Assembly: GCF_016862095.1 (NCBI RefSeq)
Contig: NZ_BOMH01000007.1
Location: forward strand, 186,001 to 250,000
Length of the DNA stretch: 64,000 bases
Origin: Actinoplanes cyaneus
Lineage (GTDB): Bacteria; Actinomycetota; Actinomycetes; Mycobacteriales; Micromonosporaceae
Reading direction: 5' to 3'
The notes beneath the pieces were generated by a model, which was not told where the DNA came from, searched no databases, and was given only the letters and a program-made list of their open reading frames with translations. Each line of letters starts with the position of its first letter. Within the stretch, counting starts at the first letter, position 1. Both the position numbers and the translations under genes were made by a program. This document shows positions 42,927 through 52,241 of this stretch, piece after piece.

Positions 42927-44306
42927 ATGTCCGCGCCGCTCGAGCCCGATGACCGCCCCGTAGAGGAGGCGGCGACGGATGCTGCGGAGGCCGCGACCGC
43001 AATGCCCGAACCGATCCTTCCGGAGCCGGTCCGCCAACGGATTATGACCCTCGCCGCCGCGGCGCTGCCCGGCCTGCCCGGTGACGAGATCCCGGTGGTG
43101 CTGCGCCGGGTCGCCCGCTTCGCGCCGAACCGCCGCGCCCGCCTCGGCGGCCGGGAGATCGCCGCCCAGCTCACCGCCGACCCGCTGTTCCGCCAGCGGA
43201 TCGGCGCCCGGATCGTGACCGAGGCCGGTGACCTGGGCGCCGCGGTGACCGGCGGCGTCGCCCCGGCCGCGGCCGACCCGGTCGAGGTCGCCGCGCTGGC
43301 CTACCTGGCCCGGCCGGACGGCTGGCGTGAGCTGATCGAGGCGGCCGGCGACGTCGTCCGCGCCGACGCCGACAGCGCCGCCCTCGCCGACCGGATCCGC
43401 GCCGCCGAGCAGCGCGCCACCCGCGCCGACCACGACCGGACGGTGGCCCGCGTCGAGGCCGACAAGCTCCGCGACGAGTTGGCCCGCGTCCGTGAGGAGC
43501 TCGGCCAGCTCCGCGAGGAGGCCCGCACCACGGCGAAGGCGCTGCGCGAGGCGCAGGCCGCCCAGAAACGCGCCGCCGACCTGCTCGCCACCGAGAAGGG
43601 GCGCGCGGCGCGGGTCGCCGCGGACCACGAGACCGAGGTGCGCCGGCTGAAGTCCCGCCTCGCCGACGCCGAGACCGCCGCGGCCACCGGCAAACAGGCG
43701 GCCAAGGAGGCCCGGTCGGTCGACGACGCGCGGCTCTGGCTGCTGCTCGAGACCATCGGCCAGGCCGCCACCGGGCTGCGCCGCGAGCTCGCGCTGGGCC
43801 CGGCCGACAAGCTGCCCGCCGACTTCGTGGCGGACGCCGCGGCCGAGCGTCCCGGTGCGCCGGAGCGGTCCCGGGCCCGCGCGCAGGACACCGACGACCC
43901 CGGTCGCCTCGACCAGCTGCTCGCCCTGCCCCGGGCGCACCTGATCGTCGACGGGTACAACGTGACCAAGCGCGGCTTCGCCGACATGTCCCTGGAGCAG
44001 CAGCGCAAACGCCTGATCACCGGTCTCGGCGGGATCGCCGCGCAGACCGGTGACGAGGTGACGGTCGTCTTCGACGGGGCCGAGCGGGTGCACGGGCTGC
44101 CGCCGGCGCCGCGCGGGGTGCGGGTGCTCTTCTCCCGCAAGGGGATGACCGCCGACGAGCTGATCCGTCAGCTGGTCCGGGCCGAGCCGGCGGGCCGCCC
44201 ACTGGTGGTCGTCTCGTCGGACCGGGAGGTCGCCGACGGGGTGCGCCGGCACGGCGCCTACCCGATGGGCGCCGACTCGCTGCTGCGTCGCCTCGCCCGA
44301 TCCTGA
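42927..44306 (+). CDS. NYN/YacP-type RNase domain protein with coiled coil
   Basis: A 459-residue protein. Residues 25-145 are a helical domain; 145-270 is a long charged coiled coil (repeated A/R/E/L heptads, e.g. ADKLRDELARVREELGQLRE); 337-459 is an NYN (YacP) domain with LIVDGYNVTKRG (Asp 342), VVFDGAERV and VVVSSDREVAD. The NYN fold is a PIN-like metal nuclease and acts on RNA in bacteria; the acidic residues needed are present. The target is unknown. Divergent from the DEDDh nuclease with 92 bp between. Confidence 0.85.
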   Translation: MSAPLEPDDRPVEEAATDAAEAATAMPEPILPEPVRQRIMTLAAAALPGLPGDEIPVVLRRVARFAPNRRARLGGREIAAQLTADPLFRQRIGARIVTEAGDLGAAVTGGVAPAAADPVEVAALAYLARPDGWRELIEAAGDVVRADADSAALADRIRAAEQRATRADHDRTVARVEADKLRDELARVREELGQLREEARTTAKALREAQAAQKRAADLLATEKGRAARVAADHETEVRRLKSRLADAETAAATGKQAAKEARSVDDARLWLLLETIGQAATGLRRELALGPADKLPADFVADAAAERPGAPERSRARAQDTDDPGRLDQLLALPRAHLIVDGYNVTKRGFADMSLEQQRKRLITGLGGIAAQTGDEVTVVFDGAERVHGLPPAPRGVRVLFSRKGMTADELIRQLVRAEPAGRPLVVVSSDREVADGVRRHGAYPMGADSLLRRLARS

Positions 44307-44423
44307 GGACCCTATTGAGGTACGCGCGCCGGGCCGCTCATGGAGACGCCCGGCCGCGGCGCCCGGCCGCGGCGCGCCCGCCAGGCCGCTGCCGGAGGCG
44401 CCCAGCCGCGGCTCCCGCTGTCC

Positions 44424-44475
44424 GGCTGGTGCTCAGGGTTGTCTCAAGGCCTCGAAGCGCCCCTGACCACCAGCC
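44424..44475. repeat. Palindrome of the GGCTGGTGCTCA family
   Basis: GGCTGGTGCTCAGGG (44424-44438) faces CCCCTGACCACCAGCC (44460-44475), with two mismatches. It lies between two plus-strand genes, unlike most family members. Confidence 0.75.
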
Positions 44476-44579
44476 GGGACCTTGCGCCCGGGAAACTGTC
44501 GTACCCCTCGCATAGCGTGACGGTCACCTGAGGTGACCGGCCCGTTGCGCGAGCTGGCCCTCCCGGTCGAGGAGGGGTA

Positions 44580-44792
44580 ATGATCATCGATTGTGGTCGT
44601 TGCGTCGAGCGGACTGACGAGTGCACCGGGTGCCTGGTCAGCGTGCTTGCCGACACACCTGACGGGATCGCCGACCTGACTCCCGGCGAGCTGCGGGCGA
44701 TCGAGACGTTCGAGCTGGCCGGCTTCGAGGTGGAGCTGCTGGAGACGCCGGAGCCACCGGCGATCGTCCCGCTGCGCCGCCACGTGGCGTGA
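44580..44792 (+). CDS. Small cysteine-containing conserved protein
   Basis: A 70-residue protein. Residues 1-20 hold four cysteines in a C(2)CxxxxxxCxxC pattern (DCGRC, DECTGC), which could bind a metal; the rest is acidic and helical. ATG follows GAGGAGGGGTA. It resembles a short actinobacterial protein family of unknown role. It starts a plus-strand run with the M48 protease 28 bp downstream. Confidence 0.75.
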   Translation: MIIDCGRCVERTDECTGCLVSVLADTPDGIADLTPGELRAIETFELAGFEVELLETPEPPAIVPLRRHVA

Positions 44793-44820
44793 TCATGAGG
44801 AGCGCCTAGGATCTTCGGAC

Positions 44821-46077
44821 ATGACTCCCCGGTTGTGGGCCCTCGTGACGTTCGGGGTGCTTCTCGTGGCGCTGGTGGTCTTCGCCGCGCTCACCGTCCC
44901 GTGGCACCGCGCGCCCGCGCCGCGTGCCGACCAGGTGGCCGCGCTCGGCCAGTTCCCGCCCGACCAGGTCGCCAAGGCGCGGCAGTTCCGGTCGGAGTTG
45001 CGGCCCGCGACGTACGCAAGCATGGTCCTGGGTCTTGTCGTGGCCCTGGTGCTGGGCCTGACGCCGATCGGGGCGCGGCTCGTCGAGCTGGCCGGGCGGC
45101 CGTTCGGCGACCATTGGCTGGCCCGTGCGGTGCTCGGCGGGCTGCTCGTGGTGCTCGCCGGTGAGCTGCTCACGCTGCCGTTCTCGGCGTGGCGGCACAC
45201 GATCGTGGCGCGGTACGGGATCTCCACCCAGTCGTGGGGCGGGTGGGGCGCCGACCTGCTGAAGTCGTTCGGCGTCGCGGTGGTTCTCGGCGGGCTCGCG
45301 CTGGCCGGCTTCTTCGCGATCACGCATTTCGCGCCGCGCTGGTGGTGGGCGTTCGGGGCGGCCGGCGCGGCGGGGCTGGTGGTGCTGCTGTCGTTCGTGC
45401 TCCCGGTCGTCGTCGAGCCGATCTTCAACAAGTTCACCCCGATGGCCGACGGGCCGCTGCGCACCGAGTTGATCGCGCTGGCCGATCGCGACGGCGTGCC
45501 GGTCAAGGACGTGCTGGTGGCGGACGCGTCACGACGGACGCGGGCGGTCAACGCGTACGTCTCCGGTCTGGGCCCGACGCGCCGGATCGTCGTCTACGAC
45601 ACCATGCTCACCGAGGCCACCCCGGACGAGATCGTCTCGGTCGCCGCGCACGAGCTGGGTCACGCCAAGGACGGTGACGTGCTCACCGGCACGATCCTGG
45701 GAGCGCTCGGGGCGGCGCTCGCGGTCGTCGCGATCTACCTGCTGGGCGCCTGGACGGGCCTGCTGAGACTGGCCGGGGTGGACTCGATCGGCGAGCCCCG
45801 CGCGATCGCCCTGCTGCTGGCCGTGGCCGCGCTCGCCGGGCTGGCCGCCGGGCCGGGGCAGGCGTTCGTGTCCCGGCGCATCGAGGCACGCGCCGACCGG
45901 CACGCGCTGGACCTCACCGGTGATCCGCTGACGTTCGAGGCGATGCAGCGCCGCCTGGGATCGGTCAACCTGTCCGATCCTGATCCGCCGACGTGGGAGT
46001 TCCTGATGTTCGCCTCGCACCCGTCCACCGTGCAGCGGATGGCCGCGGCCCGTGCCTACGGCCGGGGCGAGCGCTGA
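44821..46077 (+). CDS. M48 family membrane metalloprotease (Ste24/HtpX-like)
   Basis: A 418-residue membrane zinc protease. Seen: zinc motif HELGH at 277-281, the third ligand region RIEARADRHALDL, and about six helices, with the N-terminal part resembling the CAAX-protease (Ste24) form (long periplasmic/cytosolic loops between helices). NAYVSGLGPTRRIVVYDTML is a family hallmark. Ends by overlapping the start of the mannosyltransferase gene (TGATG). Substrate unknown; membrane-protein quality control is the usual role. Confidence 0.9.
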   Translation: MTPRLWALVTFGVLLVALVVFAALTVPWHRAPAPRADQVAALGQFPPDQVAKARQFRSELRPATYASMVLGLVVALVLGLTPIGARLVELAGRPFGDHWLARAVLGGLLVVLAGELLTLPFSAWRHTIVARYGISTQSWGGWGADLLKSFGVAVVLGGLALAGFFAITHFAPRWWWAFGAAGAAGLVVLLSFVLPVVVEPIFNKFTPMADGPLRTELIALADRDGVPVKDVLVADASRRTRAVNAYVSGLGPTRRIVVYDTMLTEATPDEIVSVAAHELGHAKDGDVLTGTILGALGAALAVVAIYLLGAWTGLLRLAGVDSIGEPRAIALLLAVAALAGLAAGPGQAFVSRRIEARADRHALDLTGDPLTFEAMQRRLGSVNLSDPDPPTWEFLMFASHPSTVQRMAAARAYGRGER

Positions 46078-47219
46078 TGGCCCGCACGCTCCTGGTCACC
46101 AACGACTTCCCGCCCCGGCCCGGCGGCATCCAGCAGTTCGTGCACAACCTGGCCGTGCGGCAGCCGGCCGGCTCGGTCGTCGTCTACTCGTCGACCTGGC
46201 GGGGCGCTGCCGCGTTCGACGCCGAGCAGCCGTTCGAGGTGGTGCGCGAGGACACCGGGATCCTGCTGCCCACCCCGGCGGTCGCGAGGCGGGCTGCCGA
46301 GCTGGCGCGCTCGCACGGGTGCGACACCGTGCTGTTCGGCGCGGCCGCCCCGCTCGGCCTGCTCGCCCACAGCCTGCGGAAGAACGCCGGGATCACCCGC
46401 GCGGTCGGGATCACGCACGGGCACGAGATCGGGTGGGCGGCGCTGCCCGGGGCCCGTGGGCTGCTGCGGCGGATCGCCCGGGGCAACGACGTGATCACGT
46501 ACCTGGGGGAGTTCCAGCGGGTCCGGCTCGACCGCGCCCTGCACGGGCTGACCGACCTGCGGCGGCTCGCGCCCGGAGTGGACGTGGACACGTTCCACCC
46601 CGGGGTGGACGGTTCCGCGGTCCGCCGGCGGCACGGCCTGTCCGATCGGCCGGTGGTGGTCTGCGTGTCCCGGCTCGTCCCGCGCAAGGGGCAGGACATG
46701 CTGATCCGCGCCCTGCCGGAGATCCGCCGCCGGGTCCCGGGCGCGGCGTTGCTGCTGGTCAGCGGCGGGCCGTACCGGAAAACGCTGGCCAAGCTGGCCC
46801 GCGACCACGACGTCGAGGCGGATGTGGTGTTCACCGGCTCGGTGCCGTGGGCCGAGCTGCCCGAGCACTACGCGGCCGGCGACGTCTACGCGATGCCCTG
46901 CCGGACCAGGGCCGCCGGGCTGGACGTCGAGGGGCTCGGCATCGTCTACCTGGAGGCGTCCGCCACGGGCCTGCCGGTGGTCGGCGGCGACTCGGGCGGC
47001 GCGCCGGACGCGGTCCGAGAGGGCGAGACGGGTTACGTGGTCGGCGGCTCCGACGTCCCGGCCGTCGCCGACCGCATCGCGGGGTTGCTGTCCGATCCCG
47101 ATCAGGCGCGCGCGATGGGCAAGGCGGGGCGGGCGTGGGTCGAGCGGGAGTGGCGCTGGGAGACCCAGGCGGCCCGCCTCACGTCGCTGCTCGACGGGAC
47201 GGCCCGGCCGCCGGCGTGA
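46077..47219 (+). CDS. pimB: GT4 glycosyltransferase, PimB'-like mannosyltransferase
   Basis: A 380-residue cytosolic/membrane-peripheral enzyme of the GT-B fold. Seen: TNDFPPRPGGIQQFVHNLA near the N-terminus, GAAAPLGLLA, THGHEIGW, SRLVPRKGQDMLI, and the donor-binding EGLGIVYLEASATG with PVVGGDSGGAPD. These match my memory of mycobacterial PimB', which adds the second mannose to phosphatidyl-inositol mannoside. Other GT4 mannosyltransferases cannot be excluded. Coupled to the M48 gene; a plausible partner for the PlsC-type acyltransferase at 63410. Confidence 0.85.
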   Translation: MARTLLVTNDFPPRPGGIQQFVHNLAVRQPAGSVVVYSSTWRGAAAFDAEQPFEVVREDTGILLPTPAVARRAAELARSHGCDTVLFGAAAPLGLLAHSLRKNAGITRAVGITHGHEIGWAALPGARGLLRRIARGNDVITYLGEFQRVRLDRALHGLTDLRRLAPGVDVDTFHPGVDGSAVRRRHGLSDRPVVVCVSRLVPRKGQDMLIRALPEIRRRVPGAALLLVSGGPYRKTLAKLARDHDVEADVVFTGSVPWAELPEHYAAGDVYAMPCRTRAAGLDVEGLGIVYLEASATGLPVVGGDSGGAPDAVREGETGYVVGGSDVPAVADRIAGLLSDPDQARAMGKAGRAWVEREWRWETQAARLTSLLDGTARPPA

Positions 47220-47299
47220 ATGAGCGGGAATGGACGTGGACAGGCACGGCCCGGACGGCGTAGGAACAGAACCGAGGGACCCCTGACCGGAGGCCGCCG

Positions 47300-49288
47300 A
47301 TGCCGGACGCCAGCCCCGCCCGACCCGACGATGCCCGACCCGCCGCCGACAACCGACCCGCCGCCGATGCCCGCCCTGCCGACGACGATCGACCCCCTGG
47401 TGACGAGGCGAACGTCCTGGAGGCCGAGGACGACGGCGAGCTGGCCCTGCCCTACTGGCTGACCAGCACGCAGGAGGCGGCTGACACCACGTTCCTGCAG
47501 ATGTTGCGCCGGCTGCCACGGCTCCTGCGGGATGCCTGGCTGCTCGGCTGGCGGGCCGGCCCGGGAACCACGGTGTCGGTGCTGATCCTCCAGGTCGCGG
47601 CCGGGGTGGCCGGCGCTCTGGGACTGATCAGCGTGGTCGGCGTCTTCGACGGGCTGCTGCAGGCGGGCCCGACGCCCGAGCGCGTGCGTGCCGCCGTACC
47701 GTCGCTGATCTTCCTGGTGGTGGCCCTTGCCGTGCGTGGTCTGCTGGCCGCCGGAGCGACGGCGGCGCACGGTCGCCTGTCGCCGGTCGTCTACGAGGCC
47801 GCCGAGAATCGGCTCCTGGACCTGACCACCCGGGTGGACCTGGCCACGTTCGACGACCCGGACTGGCGGGACGCCATGGAACGCGCCCGGGACCGTGGCA
47901 TCGACGCCGCTCAGCAGGTGGTCGACTTCGGCATCGAGGTGCTCACCCACCTGGTCGGCCTGATCGCCGCGGCGGGTGTGCTGGCCGTGCTGCATCCGGC
48001 GCTGCTGCCGCTGCTGATCCTGGCGGTGGTGCCGACCGGCTGGGCGGCGGTGCGCGCGGCCCGCAGCGGCTATCGCAGCCGGCTGCGGCTGATCGCGGTC
48101 TGGCGGCGGCAGCGGATGCTGGCCTACCTGCTGGCGGCGCGCGAGCCGGCCGCCGAGTTGCGGGCCTTCACGGTGCGGCGCTTCCTGCTCGCCGAGGTCG
48201 CCCGGCTGCTCCGGGTCTCCACGGTGGAGGAGATCAGCGTCGTGACCGGGCAGGTCCGGACCACCTTGTACGGCCAGGCGCTGAGCGGGCTCTTCACCGG
48301 CCTGGCGTACGTGATGCTCTGCTGGCTGCTGTGGACGGGCCGGATGGAGCTGGCAGCGGGCGGCGCCGCCGCGTACGCCATCAACATCGGCATCGGCAAA
48401 CTGCGTGAGCTGGCCTTCTCGGCGAACCGGGTGTACGAGTACGGCCTGTACTTCGCCGACTTCCAGGGTTTCTGCGAGCTGTCGGAGGCGCGCGCCGAGC
48501 CGGCCACGGACCGGAGCGCCCCGGCGGAGTTCACCGAGATGCGGGTGCAGGACGTGACCTTCCGCTACCCGGACGCCGACCGCCCGGCCGTCGACGGGGT
48601 GAGCCTGACCCTGCGCCGCGGCGAGATCGTCGCGCTGGTCGGCGAGAACGGCTCGGGCAAGTCGACGCTGGCCGCGGTGCTGGCCGGGTTGTACCGCCCG
48701 CAGCAGGGCACGATCACCTGGGACGGGGTGGACGTCACCGATTACCGGGTGGACACGCTGCGTGAACGGGTCGCGGTGGTGATGCAGGAACCGACCCGCT
48801 GGCCGCTGTCGGCCCGCGCCAACATCGCGATCGGCCGGCACGATCGCCCGGCGTCGCTGGCCGAGGTGCAGGAGTCGGCGCGGGCCGGCGACGCGCACGA
48901 GTTCGTGATGGAGCTTCCACGCACGTACGACACCATCCTGTCCCGTCACTTCACCGACGGCGCCGACCTGTCCGGCGGCCAGTGGCAGCGCCTCGCGGTC
49001 AGCCGTGCCTTCCACCGCGACGCGCCGCTGCTGATCTGCGACGAGCCGACCGCGAACCTGGACGCGCGGGCCGAGCACGAGGTCTATCGCCGGCTGCGGG
49101 ACCTGGCGTCCGGCCGCACCGTGGTCCTGATCACGCACCGCATGGCCAGCGTGCGGGAGGCCGACCGGATCTACGTGCTCGATCACGGCGTGGTCGTCGA
49201 GGAGGGCGGCCATGACACGCTGATGGCGACCGGCGGCCTCTACTCCCAGCTGTTCACTCTGCAGGCCAGCGCCTATCAATCAGCCTGA
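47300..49288 (+). CDS. ABC transporter, fused membrane and ATPase domains
   Basis: A 662-residue half-transporter that must dimerise. A 50-residue Asp/Pro/Arg/Ala-rich N-terminal tail precedes six helices (about 85-400), then an ATPase: Walker A GENGSGKST (448-456), LSGGQ (557-561), DEPTANLD (581-588) and switch His 613. The membrane domain has a LDLTTRVDLATFDDPDW region, as in peptide/lipid exporters. ATG follows GGAGG. Substrate unknown; the position after pimB suggests an envelope substrate only by context. Confidence 0.9.
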   Translation: MPDASPARPDDARPAADNRPAADARPADDDRPPGDEANVLEAEDDGELALPYWLTSTQEAADTTFLQMLRRLPRLLRDAWLLGWRAGPGTTVSVLILQVAAGVAGALGLISVVGVFDGLLQAGPTPERVRAAVPSLIFLVVALAVRGLLAAGATAAHGRLSPVVYEAAENRLLDLTTRVDLATFDDPDWRDAMERARDRGIDAAQQVVDFGIEVLTHLVGLIAAAGVLAVLHPALLPLLILAVVPTGWAAVRAARSGYRSRLRLIAVWRRQRMLAYLLAAREPAAELRAFTVRRFLLAEVARLLRVSTVEEISVVTGQVRTTLYGQALSGLFTGLAYVMLCWLLWTGRMELAAGGAAAYAINIGIGKLRELAFSANRVYEYGLYFADFQGFCELSEARAEPATDRSAPAEFTEMRVQDVTFRYPDADRPAVDGVSLTLRRGEIVALVGENGSGKSTLAAVLAGLYRPQQGTITWDGVDVTDYRVDTLRERVAVVMQEPTRWPLSARANIAIGRHDRPASLAEVQESARAGDAHEFVMELPRTYDTILSRHFTDGADLSGGQWQRLAVSRAFHRDAPLLICDEPTANLDARAEHEVYRRLRDLASGRTVVLITHRMASVREADRIYVLDHGVVVEEGGHDTLMATGGLYSQLFTLQASAYQSA

Positions 49289-49308
49289 CCAAATGGCACA
49301 GTAGTCCC

Positions 49309-49791
49309 ATGGATCCAGTGGGAATAGCGATGGTGGGCGTGGTCTTGGTGGCCGGCTCGGCGGTGGGTCTGTGGCGCCGCCGCACCGACGGCCGCCTCCG
49401 CGTGGCGCAGAGCACGGTGCCGCCGGGCGTGACCGCGGAGCAGACTGACGGCGTGAGCGAACCCGCCGAGATCGACAAGCTGGACCCGGCACTGCTGGAG
49501 CGCCTCGGGGTCGAGCCCGGCCGGGTCACGCTGCTGCAGTTCTCCACCGCGTTCTGCGCGCCGTGCCGGGCCGTGCGCCGGGTCAGCGGCGAGGTCGCCG
49601 CGCTGCTCCCGGAGATCCGGCACGTCGAGGTCGACGCCGAGAGCCACCTCGACGAGGTGCGCGCCCTCGACATCTGGCGCACGCCGACCCTGCTGATCCT
49701 CGACGCCGACGGCCGCGTCACCCGCCGCGCCACCGGAGTCCCCACGAAGCCGCACCTGATCGCCGCCCTCGCCGCTCTGCTGCCCGCCTGA
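49309..49791 (+). CDS. Thioredoxin-like membrane-anchored protein
   Basis: A 160-residue protein with one N-terminal helix (GIAMVGVVLVAGSAVGLW), a short linker, and a thioredoxin fold with CAPC at the active site (FSTAFCAPCRAVRR) and cis-Pro region WRTPTLLILD. CxPC with Ala in place of Gly is usual in this actinobacterial group. Orientation of the fold (outside or inside) is not certain. Elsewhere in actinobacteria I recall this type next to a DUF4395 gene; here that partner lies 2.5 kb away. Confidence 0.88.
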   Translation: MDPVGIAMVGVVLVAGSAVGLWRRRTDGRLRVAQSTVPPGVTAEQTDGVSEPAEIDKLDPALLERLGVEPGRVTLLQFSTAFCAPCRAVRRVSGEVAALLPEIRHVEVDAESHLDEVRALDIWRTPTLLILDADGRVTRRATGVPTKPHLIAALAALLPA

Positions 49792-49796
49792 CCGAT

Positions 49797-50003
49797 AAAG
49801 ATCAAATTCTGCATTGCCTGCGTCCGCTGTGGTCCGGACCGTCGCTCCCGCGGGGACCCTTCCGGGCTTCGCAGGGCGCCGGCGCGCCCAGAACGCAAAG
49901 CCCGAAAGGGCGACGTCCGTGGGTGGGCGCGGTCAGAGCAGAAAGCCGGTGCGCCCAGAGCGCTCGGCCCACAAGGGCGACGTCCGTGGGAGCAGAGAGC
50001 CGG
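49797..50003 (+). repeat. 150-bp intergenic element, copy B, with duplicated 3' half
   Basis: Main copy 49797-49948 with apical stem GGGCGC-CGGC-GCGCCC (49874-49889) inside pairing GGGCTT and AAGCCC and an outer CCCTT/AAGGG. Its right half (GCGCCCAGAACGC..., GGGCGACGTCCGTGGG, AGCAGAAAGCCGGT) is repeated degenerately at about 49949-50003. Begins 6 bp after the stop of the thioredoxin gene. Confidence 0.85.
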
Positions 50004-50320
50004 TCACCAGCCGGCTGATCGTGGGCGAGCTCGGCCAAGGGGGCCGCCAGGGCGTGGCGCTCGGCGTCCGGCGACGGATCGGCGGGCGGCCCGAGCCCTC
50101 CGGAGGGTCCCGCCCGCCGGAGTCCGGACCCGCGAGCCGCGGCTGGTCCTTGCCCGGACGCGGCCTTGCGTGACTGCCGGACCCGCGAGCCGCGCCGCTT
50201 GCTCGAGCCGGCTGGACCTCGCGCCCTCCGGCGGGTGCTCACGGTCGACGACGAGCGCAGACCGCACGGCCCGCGCCGGCCGGGATGCCCGCACCGGGTC
50301 GCAGCGCGGGTGACGCTCCC

Positions 50321-50373
50321 GGCTGGCGTCCACCGTGGTTATGAGGCACGAACGACCACGGTGAGCACCAGCC
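50321..50373. repeat. Palindrome of the GCTGGTGCTCA family
   Basis: GGCTGGCGTCCACCGTGGT (50321-50339) pairs with ACCACGGTGAGCACCAGCC (50355-50373) with three mismatches; the loop contains GAGGCACGA, as at 28784. Confidence 0.85.
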
Positions 50374-50439
50374 GCCAAGCGGGACCCGCGCCGTGGGCCG
50401 TCCCCGTGCCGGGCGTCGCGTATTCCGGCGGGCGGGGGT

Positions 50440-51663
50440 TCAGGCGGGGGCGGGGACCGCGGCGGCAGTGGGGGTGGCGATGTGGGTGGGAGCGCGGGTG
50501 AGGTTGCGGGAGCCGGGGATCAGCAACTGGGAGGCGGCCGACGCGAACAGGACGAACGCGCACGCGACCAGCACCCGGTCCACCCCGAAGTGCGCTGCCA
50601 GCGGGCCGGCCAGCGCGTTGCCCACCGGCATCGCCAGGAACGACGTCAGGTAGTCCCAGGAGGTGACCCGGCCGAGCATGTCCTGCGGCACGTGGTCCTG
50701 GATGGCGGTCTCCCAGGCGACGCCGAAGAACATCAGCCCGCCGTACCCGATGATCGCCCCGGCCAGCACCGCGGTGAGCATGCCCGGCCACACGTAGGAC
50801 AACGCCCAGAACGGCATCAGCAGCAGCGTGAGCCACCCGGCCCGCAGCAGCCGCCGGGGCTGGAAGCGCAGCGCCAGTCCCGAGCCGATCAGCCCGCCCA
50901 GCCCCTCGGCCGCCGAGATCCAGCCGACCGCGTGTGGCCCGCCGAGGCGTTCCAGGGCGATCAGTGGGACGAGCACCAGGATCATCCCGTTGGCGATGTG
51001 GTAGACGGTCGCTCCGAACAGGCCGCCGATCAGCCAGTCCCGCCCGCGGATCTCCCGCCATCCCGCGGCCAGATCACGGAGCATGGGGGAGCGGGGGCCG
51101 CGCTCCGCCCGTACGCGCAGAAAAGCGGCAGCGACCCCGGACAGCAGGAAGCTGAGCGCATTGATCGCGAAGCCGGCCGGAGCGCCGAAGGCCGCGACGG
51201 TGACGCCGCCGAGGGCGGGGCCGGCGATGCCGCACCCGGTCTGCAGCATGCTCAGCGTCGCGTTCGCCCGCTGGAGCTGCGGCGCCGGGACGAGCAGCGG
51301 CTTGAGTGAGCCCATCGCCGGGGTGAAGAACGCGCCGGCGCCGGCCGAGACGACGGTGAGCGCGCAGAGCAGCGCCAGGTGGTAGCCACCGCCGGCGAAC
51401 ATGATCGCGATGCCGGCCGTGGCGACGAGCCGGACCAGGTCGGAGACGACCATGACGTGCCGGGGCTGGAGCCGGTCGGCCCAGACGCCGCCGAAGAGCG
51501 TGCCGGCCAGCATGGTGAGGATCGAGGCCGCCATGACCAGGCCCAGGTCGTCGGCGCCACCGCCGTGGGTGTACACCGCGACGGCGAGCGCCACGGTCTG
51601 GAAGCCGTTGCCCAGCCAGGACAGGGTCTGCCCGGTGGCGAGGAGCCGGAAGTCGCGTGTCAT
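50440..51663 (-). CDS. MFS transporter
   Basis: A 407-residue polytopic membrane protein with 12 hydrophobic segments. Seen: the loop 2-3 motif GGVWADRLQPRHVM and a matching motif-like RPRR-type loop in the second half. Resembles the MFS_3 (enterobactin exporter-like) group, which exports drugs and siderophores. It shares a 67-bp divergent control region with a MarR regulator, so the regulator probably represses it and the effector may be its substrate. ATG at 51663 chosen; GTG at 51681 also possible. Confidence 0.88.
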   Translation of the reverse strand: MTRDFRLLATGQTLSWLGNGFQTVALAVAVYTHGGGADDLGLVMAASILTMLAGTLFGGVWADRLQPRHVMVVSDLVRLVATAGIAIMFAGGGYHLALLCALTVVSAGAGAFFTPAMGSLKPLLVPAPQLQRANATLSMLQTGCGIAGPALGGVTVAAFGAPAGFAINALSFLLSGVAAAFLRVRAERGPRSPMLRDLAAGWREIRGRDWLIGGLFGATVYHIANGMILVLVPLIALERLGGPHAVGWISAAEGLGGLIGSGLALRFQPRRLLRAGWLTLLLMPFWALSYVWPGMLTAVLAGAIIGYGGLMFFGVAWETAIQDHVPQDMLGRVTSWDYLTSFLAMPVGNALAGPLAAHFGVDRVLVACAFVLFASAASQLLIPGSRNLTRAPTHIATPTAAAVPAPA

Positions 51664-51690
51664 GCCAAGAAAGTAGTTCACCGTCTAACT

Positions 51691-51704
51691 ATTAGGCAAC
51701 TAAT
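51691..51704. promoter_or_regulatory. Likely MarR operator in the divergent promoter
   Basis: ATTAG-GCAA-CTAAT is a perfect 5-4-5 inverted repeat in AT-rich DNA, unlike the surrounding sequence. It sits centrally between the starts of MFS (51663) and marR (51731), an ideal place to repress both. Confidence 0.6.
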
Positions 51705-51730
51705 AATCAGAAGCGTGGCAGGATTGGCCC

Positions 51731-52234
51731 ATGGAAGACGGTGTGGACCAGCACGTGGCCCGGTGGGCGACCTTCTGGAAGGACGAGCCGAAGTTCGCGC
51801 CCGAGGTCGAGGGCGCTCTCGTCCGGATGAAGCACATCCTGCGCTGGATCGAGCGGGACGACGCGGCGGCCTTCGCGCGCATCGAGGAGGACTTCACCCT
51901 GCAGGACTTCAAGACCCTGCACGTGCTGATGATCCAGCCCTGGCCGACCGAGGCGACCCCGGCGCAGCTTGCCGAGGCGGCGAACGTGACCCGCGCGGCG
52001 ATGACCAGCCGGCTGGACCGGCTGGAGTCGGCCGGCCTGGTGACGCGCACGATCGACGCCCAGGATCGGCGGCGGGTGCTGATCCGGCCCACGGCGGCCG
52101 GGCGCGACAAGTGGAACAGCTACATCTTCCAGGGCATGGCGCGCGATCAGGCCGCGCTCAAGGCGCTCTCGTACGACGAGGTGGTGCAGCTCAACGGGCT
52201 GCTGCGCAAAGTCCTACATTCCCTGGGGGAATAA
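51731..52234 (+). CDS. MarR family transcriptional regulator
   Basis: A 167-residue winged-helix regulator. Seen: helix-turn-helix and recognition helix ATPAQLAEAANVTRAAMTSRLDRLESAGLV, and wing RTIDAQDRRRVLIRPTAAG. The N-terminal ~35 residues (WATFWKDEP) are longer than usual. Divergent from the MFS gene across a palindromic site. Ligand unknown. Confidence 0.9.
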   Translation: MEDGVDQHVARWATFWKDEPKFAPEVEGALVRMKHILRWIERDDAAAFARIEEDFTLQDFKTLHVLMIQPWPTEATPAQLAEAANVTRAAMTSRLDRLESAGLVTRTIDAQDRRRVLIRPTAAGRDKWNSYIFQGMARDQAALKALSYDEVVQLNGLLRKVLHSLGE

Positions 52235-52241
52235 TGGGTGA

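Larger units (their letters stand above)
49792..50439. other. Intergenic region with two repeat elements, no gene seen
   Basis: 648 bp between the convergent thioredoxin and MFS genes. Contains copy B of the 150-bp element with a partial extra copy (49797-50003), a GC-rich middle section with direct repeats of GGACCCGCGAGCCGCG (about 50125 and 50178), and a palindrome (50321-50373). Frames across the region follow the repeats. Confidence 0.8.

Noticed and set aside
50004..50378. Minus-strand open frame across the 50-kb repeat region
   Set aside because: Arg/Ala/Gly-rich, covers the palindrome, no ribosome site or conserved motif.
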